Of a stretch of DNA of 64,000 bases, positions 1 to 7,468 are shown piece after piece. A program made the translations under genes and the position numbers. The notes under the pieces are model-generated. The model searched no databases and was not told the DNA's origin. It saw nothing but the letters and a program-made list of their open reading frames with translations. Origin of the DNA: Dehalococcoidia bacterium (lineage in GTDB: Bacteria > Chloroflexota > Dehalococcoidia > SM23-28-2); contig JAUWYP010000003.1 in the NCBI GenBank assembly GCA_030615765.1, positions 1-64,000 on the forward strand. The letters run 5' to 3'. The number at the start of each line of letters is the position of its first letter. Position 1 is the first letter of the stretch.

Positions 1-397
1 CGTAGTTGAAGTTGTTGATGCAAATGACATTGATGTTCACATTGCGGCGGGCGGCGTGGATGATGTGGTTGCCGCCGATGCCGAAAAGGTCCCCGTCGCC
101 GCTAAACACGGTTACCTCCATCTCCGGCTTCACCAGGGCTATGGCCGTAGCGAAGGGGATGCCTCTGCCGTGGGTGGTGTGGTAGGAGTCGAGATCCATG
201 TAGCCGGGGGCCCGCGCTGTACAGCCGATGCCGGACACACACACGTGCTGGTCCTTGGGGATGCTCGACTCCAGGATGGCCTGGGCATAGGCGTGGGTGG
301 CGGGGCCGATGCCGCAGCCAGGGCAAAATATGTGGGGCAGTCGGTCCGCCCGGAAGACGGTGTCGATGGGGTGACTTTCGACTACGATCTCAGGCAT
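1..397 (-). CDS. korB: 2-oxoacid:ferredoxin oxidoreductase beta subunit (5' part; runs off left edge)
   Basis: This is the ThDP-binding subunit of a CoA-dependent 2-oxoacid (probably 2-oxoglutarate-type) ferredoxin oxidoreductase. Only the first 132 residues lie in the window. Translating the minus strand from the ATG at 397 gives the CPGCG iron-sulfur motif (residues 25-29) and the ThDP motif GDGDLFGIGGN (100-110), ending with the paired Asn near 128-129. The start overlaps the alpha-subunit stop by 8 bases (ATGCCTGA), so the two are translationally coupled. The family is clear; the preferred oxoacid cannot be told from this part. Confidence 0.93.
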   Translation of the reverse strand, partial: MPEIVVESHPIDTVFRADRLPHIFCPGCGIGPATHAYAQAILESSIPKDQHVCVSGIGCTARAPGYMDLDSYHTTHGRGIPFATAIALVKPEMEVTVFSGDGDLFGIGGNHIIHAARRNVNINVICINNFNY

Positions 398-1553
398 TCT
401 TGTTCACCTCTCTGATGGCGTCCAGGATGGGGTCCGGCGCCATCATGACCCCGCCGGCATGGTTCACGCCGACTACCGGCAGGCTGGTGAAGCGCTCGAC
501 CTCTCTGGATATCTGGCCCAAATTCAGTTCTGGCACCACAAACGCCTTGACCTGATTGCTCAGCTCCCTCACCTTGTTCTCGGGGAATGGCCAGACGGTG
601 ATGAGGCGCAGGAGACCCACCCGGATACCTTCCTGGCGTGCCTCGTTTATCGCCCGCCGGGCCGAGCGGGCTGTGGAGCCGTAGGCAATAACCGCTATCT
701 CGGCGTCATCCAGGAATATTTCCTCGTACTCGATGATCTGGTCGACGTGCAAGCGGATCTTGTCCACCAGCCGGCGCACCAGGCGGTCATGGGGCTCGGC
801 GAAGGTGGCCGGATAGCCCTTCTCGTCGTGGGTGAGGCTGTCATAGTTCACGCGGTAGCCCTCGCCTGCGTGGACGATGGGCGGCACCAGGTCCTCGTCT
901 TCCGCTAGAAAGGGGAGAAAGGACTCATCGCCTGGCTTATGGCGAGGCCGCTTTCGCTCCACCCGCGGGATCTGGTCGGCGGGCGGTATTACCACTCGCT
1001 CCGTCATGTGGCCTATCAGCTCATCAGCCATGACGAACACGGGAATACGCCAGCGGTCGGCGGTGTTGAAGGCCTTGATCACGTGGTCGAAGCACTCCTG
1101 GGGCGAGGAGGGGGCGTAGGCCACGATCTCGTAGTCGCCGTGGGAGCCCCACTTGGCCTGCATCATGTCGGACTGCCCCACCAGGGTGGGGAGGCCGGTG
1201 GAGGGGGCGCCTCGCTGGATGTTCACGATCACGCAGGGGGCCTCCATCATGGCCGCCATCCCTATGTTCTCCATCATCAGGGAGAAGCCAGGGCCGGATG
1301 TGGCGCTCATGACTCTGGCCCCGGACAGGGAAGCCCCCACCAGGGCCGACATGCTGGCCAGCTCGTCCTCCATCTGGATGAAGATGGCCCCCACCGGTGG
1401 CATGCGGAGGGCCAGCCTCTCAGCCGTCTCCGTGGAGGGGGTAATAGGGTAGCCGGCAAAAACATCGCAGCCGGCGGCCATGGCTCCTTCAGCGCAGGCG
1501 TGGTCGCCCAGCAGAAAATGGCTGCCGGTTAGCACACGCTCTTCGGCACTCAT
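390..1553 (-). CDS. korA: 2-oxoacid:ferredoxin oxidoreductase alpha subunit
   Basis: This 387-residue cytoplasmic subunit carries the pyrimidine-binding and C-terminal domains of the OFOR family and works with the beta subunit and ferredoxin to decarboxylate a 2-oxoacid to its acyl-CoA. The family motif GYPITPSTE sits at residues 34-42, followed by MEDELASM and SGPGFSLM segments typical of KorA. Its length fits the stand-alone alpha form without a fused gamma domain. It overlaps the ferredoxin gene upstream by 4 bases (ATGA) and beta by 8, so the three genes form one tight operon. No gamma subunit gene is visible; it may lie beyond the left edge. Confidence 0.92.
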   Translation of the reverse strand: MSAEERVLTGSHFLLGDHACAEGAMAAGCDVFAGYPITPSTETAERLALRMPPVGAIFIQMEDELASMSALVGASLSGARVMSATSGPGFSLMMENIGMAAMMEAPCVIVNIQRGAPSTGLPTLVGQSDMMQAKWGSHGDYEIVAYAPSSPQECFDHVIKAFNTADRWRIPVFVMADELIGHMTERVVIPPADQIPRVERKRPRHKPGDESFLPFLAEDEDLVPPIVHAGEGYRVNYDSLTHDEKGYPATFAEPHDRLVRRLVDKIRLHVDQIIEYEEIFLDDAEIAVIAYGSTARSARRAINEARQEGIRVGLLRLITVWPFPENKVRELSNQVKAFVVPELNLGQISREVERFTSLPVVGVNHAGGVMMAPDPILDAIREVNKNA

Positions 1554-1846
1554 TCGACGCTCTCCTCTTCGACGATCTCCTCGGTGTAGATGGCAAACTC
1601 AGGGCAGAGGATGGAGCAGAACTGGCAGGCAATGCATTCGTCTTCCTTGCCCTCGGCTATGATGGGATAGTGGTACCCTTTCGCGTTCATTTCAGCGGTT
1701 TCTACAAGCACATCTCGGGGACAGAAATCGATGCAGAACCTGCAACCTTTGCAACGCTCGGGAATGATGTATATCCGTCCTCGAGGGATCGATACGGTTG
1801 CCTTATCCAGCGGCTGGCGTGACAGGACTCCCGCCATTTTTGGCAC
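1550..1846 (-). CDS. korD: 2x[4Fe-4S] ferredoxin subunit of the oxoacid oxidoreductase (KorD-like)
   Basis: This 98-residue ferredoxin-like subunit passes electrons out of the oxoacid oxidoreductase. It has two complete CxxCxxCxxxC clusters (C32/C35/C38/C42 and C71/C74/C77/C81). The 29-residue spacer between them is longer than in clostridial ferredoxins and matches the delta-type subunits of OFOR enzymes. It is the first gene of the three-gene unit and overlaps korA by 4 bases. The Rrf2 regulator lies 52 bases upstream on the same strand. Confidence 0.9.
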   Translation of the reverse strand: MPKMAGVLSRQPLDKATVSIPRGRIYIIPERCKGCRFCIDFCPRDVLVETAEMNAKGYHYPIIAEGKEDECIACQFCSILCPEFAIYTEEIVEEESVE

Positions 1847-1898
1847 CTCCGCAGAAAGTGAACCCCTCCGGCGAGCGTGCTTCTCGCCGGGCTTGGTG

Positions 1899-2303
1899 CT
1901 ATTTAGTTTGGTCGCCGTTCAGCAAGCCGGCAAAGGTGACGCCTCTCAGCTTAGCCGCACCCAGGAGCAGTACCTCGTGCCCCACCTTGTACACGGGGCA
2001 GAAGGACTCCCGGCCACACTCGTCTGGGGCCAGCAGACAACGGCCCACCTTAACGGGTCCGTCGACGGCCTCGATCACGTCCAGAAGGGTAATCTGGTCC
2101 GGCGAGCAGGCCAGACCGAGGCAGCCCAAGCGGCCTCGCTTGTTCTCCAGGATGCCCGTCCTGGCCAGGCGCTGAGAGATCCTGCCCACGTAGGATGGTG
2201 AAAGATGCTGGCGGCGGGCGATCTCCTTGATCCGTGCCTCACGATGGAGGGACAGATCCAGCACCACCCTTATGGCATAATCAGCTTGCCGGCTCACACG
2301 CAC
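1899..2303 (-). CDS. Rrf2-family transcriptional regulator with three conserved Cys
   Basis: This 134-residue regulator has the N-terminal winged helix typical of Rrf2/IscR (VSRQADYAIRVVLDL, then LSPSYVGRISQRLARTGIL). The segment C89-x6-C96-x5-C102 is the cysteine pattern that binds an Fe-S cluster in IscR, NsrR and RsrR. Two further Cys (61 and 66) lie in the wing. It starts with GTG. It sits directly upstream of the Fe-S-rich kor operon on the same strand, so redox or Fe-S control of that operon is the natural inference. The signal sensed is not visible. Confidence 0.88.
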   Translation of the reverse strand: MRVSRQADYAIRVVLDLSLHREARIKEIARRQHLSPSYVGRISQRLARTGILENKRGRLGCLGLACSPDQITLLDVIEAVDGPVKVGRCLLAPDECGRESFCPVYKVGHEVLLLGAAKLRGVTFAGLLNGDQTK

Positions 2304-2321
2304 GTTCTTCTCGCCCGAAAA

Positions 2322-2352
2322 AGTTTAAAACTCGGCCATGTTTAATTTTAAC
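2322..2352 (-). promoter_or_regulatory. AT-rich paired palindromes upstream of the Rrf2 gene
   Basis: In otherwise GC-rich DNA, two imperfect AT palindromes lie 20-50 bases before the Rrf2 start: AGTTTAAAACT (2322-2332) and GTTTAATTTTAAC (2340-2352). Paired AT-rich palindromes are usual for Rrf2 operators. Assignment to this regulator is inference. Confidence 0.4.
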
Positions 2353-2527
2353 AGCGCCCCGAATTGAGCGCAACGTCCCAGAACCACTGATCGTGAAAAA
2401 AGCGCATTGCCCGAGGGATAGCTTCTCGTACGGCTGGGTAGGGCCTCTTGCTCTTCCCACCCTGGCGCATTCCTAGCATAGTCAGCAATCCGTGATTAAG
2501 TAATCGCCAAGAAGTCCCCGCCGCTGG

Positions 2528-2593
2528 GTGGATCCTCAGAGGGCTTGAGGAAGGAAAGCCATGTTTGGTGCTTCCCTGAGTAGCCCCATCCAC
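2528..2593 (+). ncRNA. Predicted structured 5' leader of the molybdoenzyme gene
   Basis: Nested complementary segments read toward the molybdoenzyme start: GTGGAT 2528-2533 with ATCCAC 2588-2593, CTCAG 2535-2539 with CTGAG 2576-2580, and GGAAG 2549-2553 with CTTCC 2571-2575. A GCCA/TGGT pair lies inside. The fold ends about 35 bases before the start codon. The GGAAGGAA...ATG...CTTCC element loosely recalls the molybdenum-cofactor RNA motif, but I could not match that consensus. It may be a riboswitch or an ordinary hairpin. Confidence 0.35.
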
Positions 2594-2628
2594 ACCTGAC
2601 AGAGGGGATCGACTAGTCCGAGTATACA

Positions 2629-5322
2629 ATGGCGGCTCTTACGGTCAACACGCAGGCAGGCCAGCCACAACGACCGCTTTGCCTGATGGACATTGCCCCC
2701 TGTATGCTAGATCTGCGACTGCCCGACACTTCTGCACTGCGGGCGTCGAAGAGGGGGGCTTTGATTCGGGCTAAGGGCAGAGCTTCGCAGCCTGAAGACA
2801 TGTGGGTGGCCAGCGCCTGCGGCATGTGTTCCAGCCAGTGCGCCATCCTCGTCCATCGGCTGAACGGTGTCGTCAGCATGATTGAGGGCAACCCCAAGAG
2901 CCCCCTGGGGATGGGCCGCCTCTGTCCCGGCGGTCCCGCCGGCATCCAGCTCCTGTACGATCCCTATCGTGTGAACCATCCGCTGAAGCGTACCAACCCG
3001 GAGAAGGGCATCGGCGTTGATCCCCGCTGGCAGGAGATCAGTTGGGATGAGGCCCTGAACATCATCGTCGAGAAGCTTAGGAAGGTGAGAGCGGAGGACC
3101 CCCGCAGGCTCTTCCTCTGCGGAACGCCCGTCTCCCTGTCGGCTCTGACGTTCGCTCTGGGCGCGTTCATGCCTGCCTTTGGCAGCCCCAACAGCTTCAT
3201 CTGCGAGGACCACCACGGGGGCAACGCTCAGCACATCATGGCACGCAGGCTCCACGCCTCCAGCGCCACTCACCCCGACGTCGCCTATTGCGACTATCTG
3301 CTCATCTTCGGCTGTGAGGTGGGCCTCGCTGACTACTACGCCTTCACCACCACGGCTCAGAAGATGGCCGACGCCCGTGTGCGGGGGATGAAGGTGGTGA
3401 CGGTGGCTCCCTACATGGGCCCGGCGGCGGAGAAGGCCGACGAGTGGCTGCCCATCCGGCCGGGCAGCGAGGGCGCCCTGGCCTGCGCCTTCCTGAACCT
3501 TCTGCTCAACGAGTACGGCCTCTACGACGCCGAATACATCCGCTGCCACACCGACGGCTCCTATCTGGTGGGGCCCGACGGCTACTACGCCCGCGACCAG
3601 GCCTCCGGCAAGCCGCTGGTCTGGGATGCCGCCGATGGCAAGGCCAAGCCCTTCGACGAGGGCGTAGAGGATGCGGCCATCGATGGCAGCTACGCCGTCG
3701 ACGACAGGGAGTGCAAGCCCGTCTTTCAGCTCCTGAGGGAGCGGGTCCGCAAGTGGACGCCCGAGGCCGTCTCGGAAGTGACCACCATTCCCCCAGCGAC
3801 GATTCGCCGAGTGGCCCGCGAGTTCGGAGAGACGGCCAGGATCGGTAGCACTATTCTCATCGAGGGGCAGGAGCTGCCTCATCGGCCGACAGCTGTCACC
3901 TACTTCGGGGGGGCCTACAGCCACGGCAATGCCTGGCTCACCTCTCTGGCCATCGAGCTATTGAACGAGGTGGTGGGCGCCAGCGACGTGCCTGGCGGCG
4001 TCCTGGGCTGCAATCCGCTGTCATACGGCCATCCCCAGACGGGGATGCCCCGCTGGGCGCCCCAGGCCGATGCCGACGGCCTTCTCCTGCCCACTGAGCC
4101 TCGGAGAGTGATGGGCGACGAGCCTGCCGAGTCTGCTCCGCTCCACAACTGGCTCAGCTTTATCGGCTGGCCGATCACCACCTGCCTGACACCCCTCGCG
4201 GCGGCCGTCCGCGACAGGTCCTCCTTAGACTATCAACCCGAGGTGCTCATCAACTGCGGCTCGAACCTGCTGATGAGCGAGGCCGGGCCGGAGGTGAGCT
4301 TTGAGGCTTTCGAGAACTGCTTCGTCATCTCCTTCAACCTCTTCTCGGACGAGACCGCCGAGGCTCTGGCCGACATTGTCCTCCCCGACGCCTGCTATCT
4401 GGAGCGGCTGGACCCCCTGCCCAGCTGGCTGGGCCACGACCTGTCGGCGGGCATGGGCGACTGGGGCTACCAGATCGGCCAGCCGGCGGTGGAGCCCCTC
4501 TACGAGCGACGCCACTTCTGCGAGGTGCTGCTGGAGATCGGCCAGAGGGTCGGCCTCTCCGAAGGGATGAATGCCAGCGCCAACCTCCTGTACGGCCTCA
4601 AGCCGCCCCACGCCCTGAATCCAGAGGGAGAATATTCCTGGCAGCAGATAGCTGACAGCGTCTACAAGTGCTGGTTCGGGCCGGAGCACGGCCTGGAGTG
4701 GTTCAAGGAGAACGGCGTTCTCACCTGGCCCAAGCAGCTGGAGGAGTCCTACTGGAAGCCCTTCAGCCATGCCCGCATACCCCTTTATCATGAGTGGGTC
4801 CTTCGCTTCGGCGAGCAGATCAGACAGATCGCTGAGGAAAGGGGGATGGGGGACATCGATACGTCCAGCTTCCTGCCCCTGCCCGACTGGCGTCCCTGCC
4901 AGGCCTTCCAGCCCCAGCCGGGATACGACCTCCAGGCCATCCACTACCAGGCGCCCTGGCACACCTTCTCCCAGGCGTATGAGAACCCCTGGCTGGCGGA
5001 GGTGTGCCGCAGCGAGCCCCACAGCTACTTCGTCTGCGTGAACTCTCGCACCGCCAGCGATAGGGGCATCAGCGACGGCGACCCGATCTGGCTGGAATCG
5101 ACCGAGGGCCGTCGCCTGAAGGGCAGGGCCAGGCTGACGGAAGCCATTCACCCTCAGGTGGTAGCCGTCGCCGGCAACGGCGGTCACTGGGCACGGGGCA
5201 TGCCCCTGGCCAGGGACAGGGGCGTCTTCTTCAACTCATTGCTGACCTTTGATCTGAAGCACATCGACCTGGTGTCTCTGACCGTTGACTGCGATGCCAG
5301 GGTGAAGGTCTACAAGGCCTAG
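2629..5322 (+). CDS. Molybdopterin oxidoreductase catalytic subunit (DMSO reductase superfamily, Psr/Phs/Arr-like)
   Basis: This 897-residue Mo-bis(pyranopterin) catalytic subunit is the first of three genes of a CISM-type respiratory complex. The N-terminal [4Fe-4S] ligands are C64, C67, C71 and C99. After GSPN, C192 is the likely Mo ligand, as in polysulfide, thiosulfate and arsenate reductase relatives. A C-terminal cofactor-binding domain follows (about 760-897). A stop codon 15 bases upstream fixes ATG 2629 as the earliest start, though the ribosome site is weak; Met20 and Met26 are alternatives. No twin-arginine signal is visible, which is unusual for exported members. The substrate is unknown; the next transcription unit is an arsenic-type cassette. 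Confidence 0.88.
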   Translation: MAALTVNTQAGQPQRPLCLMDIAPCMLDLRLPDTSALRASKRGALIRAKGRASQPEDMWVASACGMCSSQCAILVHRLNGVVSMIEGNPKSPLGMGRLCPGGPAGIQLLYDPYRVNHPLKRTNPEKGIGVDPRWQEISWDEALNIIVEKLRKVRAEDPRRLFLCGTPVSLSALTFALGAFMPAFGSPNSFICEDHHGGNAQHIMARRLHASSATHPDVAYCDYLLIFGCEVGLADYYAFTTTAQKMADARVRGMKVVTVAPYMGPAAEKADEWLPIRPGSEGALACAFLNLLLNEYGLYDAEYIRCHTDGSYLVGPDGYYARDQASGKPLVWDAADGKAKPFDEGVEDAAIDGSYAVDDRECKPVFQLLRERVRKWTPEAVSEVTTIPPATIRRVAREFGETARIGSTILIEGQELPHRPTAVTYFGGAYSHGNAWLTSLAIELLNEVVGASDVPGGVLGCNPLSYGHPQTGMPRWAPQADADGLLLPTEPRRVMGDEPAESAPLHNWLSFIGWPITTCLTPLAAAVRDRSSLDYQPEVLINCGSNLLMSEAGPEVSFEAFENCFVISFNLFSDETAEALADIVLPDACYLERLDPLPSWLGHDLSAGMGDWGYQIGQPAVEPLYERRHFCEVLLEIGQRVGLSEGMNASANLLYGLKPPHALNPEGEYSWQQIADSVYKCWFGPEHGLEWFKENGVLTWPKQLEESYWKPFSHARIPLYHEWVLRFGEQIRQIAEERGMGDIDTSSFLPLPDWRPCQAFQPQPGYDLQAIHYQAPWHTFSQAYENPWLAEVCRSEPHSYFVCVNSRTASDRGISDGDPIWLESTEGRRLKGRARLTEAIHPQVVAVAGNGGHWARGMPLARDRGVFFNSLLTFDLKHIDLVSLTVDCDARVKVYKA

Positions 5323-5333
5323 AGGAGCGGTCT

Positions 5334-5939
5334 GTGCGATACGGCATGGTCATCGACCTCAAGAGGTGCATCGGCTGCCACGCCTGTCAGATAGCCTGCA
5401 AGGCGGAGAACGGCACCCGTCCCGGCACCCTATGGGCGCGGGTGCTCAAGCAGGAGCTGGGAAACTTTCCCAACGTGCGGCGGCTTTCCCTGCCCCTCCT
5501 CTGCATGCACTGCCGCCTGGCCCCCTGCGTGGAGGCCTGCCCCACAGGGGCGACCCAGAAGCGGGCCGATGGCATCGTGACCGTCGACCCCGACAAGTGC
5601 GTGGGCTGCCGCTACTGCCTGATGGTCTGTGCCTACGGCTCTCGCTCCTACCAGGCCGAGGAGTGGACCTATTTCCCCGGCAACGGCGCTAACCCATACG
5701 AGGCTATGGCCTACGCCGGCCACCCTACCGGCATCGTGGAGAAGTGCGACTTCTGCCTGAGCAGGGTGGAGAGGGGCTTGCAGCCGGCCTGCGTCGTCAC
5801 TTGCCCTGCCAAGGCCAGGACCTTCGGTGACCTGCACGACCGCCAGAGCGAGATCAGCCGCTTGATCGACGAGAGGGGCGCCTTCCGCCTGCGCGAGGAG
5901 GTGGGCACCTGCCCTTCGATCTTCTATTTGCCTCCCTAA
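5334..5939 (+). CDS. Four-cluster [4Fe-4S] electron-transfer subunit (PsrB/DmsB-like)
   Basis: This 201-residue subunit wires the molybdenum subunit to the membrane anchor. Four Cys groups are present: CIGCHACQIAC at residues 12-22, CMHCRLAPCVEAC, CVGCRYCLMVC and CDFC...CVVTC. This matches the four-cluster PsrB/DmsB/ArrB family in order and length. It starts with GTG 11 bases after the catalytic subunit stop, with AGAGGAGC upstream as ribosome site. Cluster ligands are complete, so it should be functional. No signal peptide is seen. Confidence 0.92.
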   Translation: MRYGMVIDLKRCIGCHACQIACKAENGTRPGTLWARVLKQELGNFPNVRRLSLPLLCMHCRLAPCVEACPTGATQKRADGIVTVDPDKCVGCRYCLMVCAYGSRSYQAEEWTYFPGNGANPYEAMAYAGHPTGIVEKCDFCLSRVERGLQPACVVTCPAKARTFGDLHDRQSEISRLIDERGAFRLREEVGTCPSIFYLPP

Positions 5940-5949
5940 AGGTGATGAC

Positions 5950-6879
5950 GTGCCGTCGATAGATGCCCTCGATCAGCGCCTCCAAGACCTGACGTTGCCC
6001 TACCGTCCCCAGAGGGAGTGGATCGAGGGGCGAGGTCTACTCGTCGTCGTCGCTCACTTCTTTTCCGGCGTGGGGGCGGGCGTCTGGCTCTTCTCTCTCG
6101 CCCTGGACTATGACGCTGGCCTGATCATCAGCATCGTCGTGATGACTGTGCTGGCGGGCGGTGCCCACCTGGCCTTTCTCGGTCGCTGGCAGCGCTTCTG
6201 GCGCATGATCCTCAGGCCCCATAGCTCCTGGATCAGCCGCGGCCTCCTGGGCATAGCTCTCTTCCTGGCAGGGGCCATCCTGTACGTCCTGCCTGGGGTG
6301 AGGGATACCACCTTTGGTTCAGCGATGCTGGCGGTGTCTATCCTGGGGGTAGCCCTGATACTGGTGCACAAGGGATTCGTCTACCTTGTCTCCAAGGCCA
6401 TCCCCTTCTGGAGCATCTCCCTCCTGCCCTTGCTCTACATCGCCTACGCCCTTCGCGGCGGGGCGGCCCTGCTGCTGGTAGCAGCGGCTGCTGCCGGCGA
6501 CGTGTTCGACATCGACCTCCTGGAGGCGATCAAGCTCTGGGTGGTAGTATCCAGCGCCGTGCTGCTCCTGCTGTACCTGGCCCTGGCCAACAACGCCGGC
6601 CCTGCCGCCAAGCGATCGCTGCAGGAGCTGGTGGCGGGAAGGCTCTCGCCTGCCTTCTATGCCGGCACCATCTTCTTGGGGCTGGTGATCCCGATAGTCC
6701 TGGGGGCCATCGGCTCCACAGCCGGCCTCTGGCGAGGGCTGCTGGCCTTTGTTGGTCTGTCCTCGCTGGCGGGCGACTTCTTCGTCCAGTACTGCATCGT
6801 CAAAGCGGGCATCTACTTGCCCATCGTCGGCGAGCTGCCGCCAGCTCGCTCCTACCGCGGCAGGCCTCGCCTGTTCTAG
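5950..6879 (+). CDS. NrfD/PsrC-type membrane anchor subunit
   Basis: This 309-residue, multi-pass protein has roughly eight to nine hydrophobic helices (first near residues 30-50, last near 240-275). The opening RGLLVVVAHFFSGVGAGVWLF is typical of NrfD/PsrC anchors that exchange electrons with menaquinone. It begins with GTG 10 bases after the Fe-S subunit and completes the catalytic/Fe-S/anchor triad. It carries no heme-binding or Fe-S motif, as expected for NrfD. The direction of electron flow cannot be read from sequence. Confidence 0.86.
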   Translation: MPSIDALDQRLQDLTLPYRPQREWIEGRGLLVVVAHFFSGVGAGVWLFSLALDYDAGLIISIVVMTVLAGGAHLAFLGRWQRFWRMILRPHSSWISRGLLGIALFLAGAILYVLPGVRDTTFGSAMLAVSILGVALILVHKGFVYLVSKAIPFWSISLLPLLYIAYALRGGAALLLVAAAAAGDVFDIDLLEAIKLWVVVSSAVLLLLYLALANNAGPAAKRSLQELVAGRLSPAFYAGTIFLGLVIPIVLGAIGSTAGLWRGLLAFVGLSSLAGDFFVQYCIVKAGIYLPIVGELPPARSYRGRPRLF

Positions 6880-6911
6880 GCGAGTAGCCGCGGTCCGTCC
6901 CCAAACTGGCC

Positions 6912-6940
6912 TTGACGGCAGGACTTGAGGGCGGTATCAT
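6912..6940 (+). promoter_or_regulatory. Promoter of arsR (TTGACG-17-TATCAT)
   Basis: A near-consensus -35 box, TTGACG (6912-6917), is separated by exactly 17 bases from TATCAT (6935-6940). The -10 box lies inside the left arm of the operator palindrome, so bound ArsR would block polymerase directly. Confidence 0.75.
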
Positions 6941-6962
6941 ATCAACGAAGGCTGATATGATA
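6935..6962 (+). promoter_or_regulatory. ArsR operator 1 (perfect 10-base inverted repeat)
   Basis: TATCATATCA (6935-6944) and TGATATGATA (6953-6962) are exact reverse complements around an 8-base spacer. The layout ATATCA-N8-TGATAT recurs at operator 2. The site overlaps the -10 box and ends 16 bases before the arsR start, which fits autorepression by an ArsR/SmtB protein. Confidence 0.8.
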
Positions 6963-6978
6963 ACTCCGTTGGTGCATC

Positions 6979-7350
6979 GTGGTTGCTCGCCGTCCGCTTG
7001 AACCCGCTACGCCAGCGACGCGAGACCTTCTCGTTCCTCTCAAGGCACTGGCAGACGAGACGCGCCTGCGCATCTTTACGCTGCTCACCAGGCAGGAGTT
7101 GTGCGTCTGCGAGATCGAGGACATGCTGAACCTTTCTCAGAGCCTCGTATCCAACCATCTTGCGGTGCTGCGTCAGGCCGGCCTGGTCAAGGCGCGGCGT
7201 GATGCGGAGGACGCCCGCTGGATATTCTATCGGGCGGATCCGGAAGCTGTCGCCGCGCTCCGTGAGAAGTGGACAACTCTGCTGCAGGTAGAGCCCGCAC
7301 CGGTCGACCGGAGGCGCGCTGAGCAGGTTTGTCGCATTCGAGGGCGGTAG
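6979..7350 (+). CDS. arsR: ArsR/SmtB-family repressor with CxC metal site
   Basis: This 123-residue winged-helix repressor should release DNA when As(III), Sb(III) or a similar thiophilic metal binds. The motif ELCVCEIE places C42 and C44 in the alpha-3 helix, the classical ArsR sensing site. The recognition helix follows as NLSQSLVSNHLAVLRQAGLV. A further Cys (118) near the C-terminus could be a third ligand. It starts with GTG, 16 bases after a perfect palindromic operator. It heads the cassette ending in ACR3, DsbA and VKOR, and matching operators before and after it suggest it controls both itself and the downstream genes. Confidence 0.92.
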   Translation: MVARRPLEPATPATRDLLVPLKALADETRLRIFTLLTRQELCVCEIEDMLNLSQSLVSNHLAVLRQAGLVKARRDAEDARWIFYRADPEAVAALREKWTTLLQVEPAPVDRRRAEQVCRIRGR

Positions 7351-7373
7351 TAATGTTTTCGTTTTGGCCGATA

Positions 7374-7393
7374 ATATCAGCAAATGATGATAT
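7374..7393 (+). promoter_or_regulatory. ArsR operator 2 upstream of the effector genes
   Basis: ATATCA (7374-7379) and TGATAT (7388-7393) repeat the core arms and the exact 8-base spacing of operator 1. The site lies 24 bases after arsR and 75 bases before the H-like gene, in an AT-rich pocket with GATAAT at 7370-7375. A second repressed promoter is likely, but I do not see a clear -35 box. Confidence 0.7.
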
Positions 7394-7468
7394 AGAAGCT
7401 CCCGTGGGGTCGAACCCGCCCTCGACCAGCGCTAATGCGGTCAGCCGCAAGACGGTGGAGCAAAACTG

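Larger units (their letters stand above)
2304..2628. other. 325-base divergent intergenic region
   Basis: This is the gap between the leftward Rrf2-kor operon and the rightward molybdoenzyme genes. The left part holds the AT-rich operator-like palindromes and the right 70 bases a predicted RNA fold, both listed separately. The middle (about 2360-2520) shows no convincing coding frame, promoter or repeat to my eye. Confidence 0.6.

Noticed and set aside
2528-2593. Small SRP RNA (4.5S) in the molybdoenzyme leader
   Set aside because: GGAAGGAA recalls the SRP tetraloop region, but the flanking CAGG...AGCAG internal-loop bases are absent.
2629-5322. Naming the molybdoenzyme as respiratory arsenate reductase ArrA
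   Set aside because: The neighbourhood is suggestive, but there is no Tat signal and the residues I can see do not separate ArrA from polysulfide- or thiosulfate-type enzymes.
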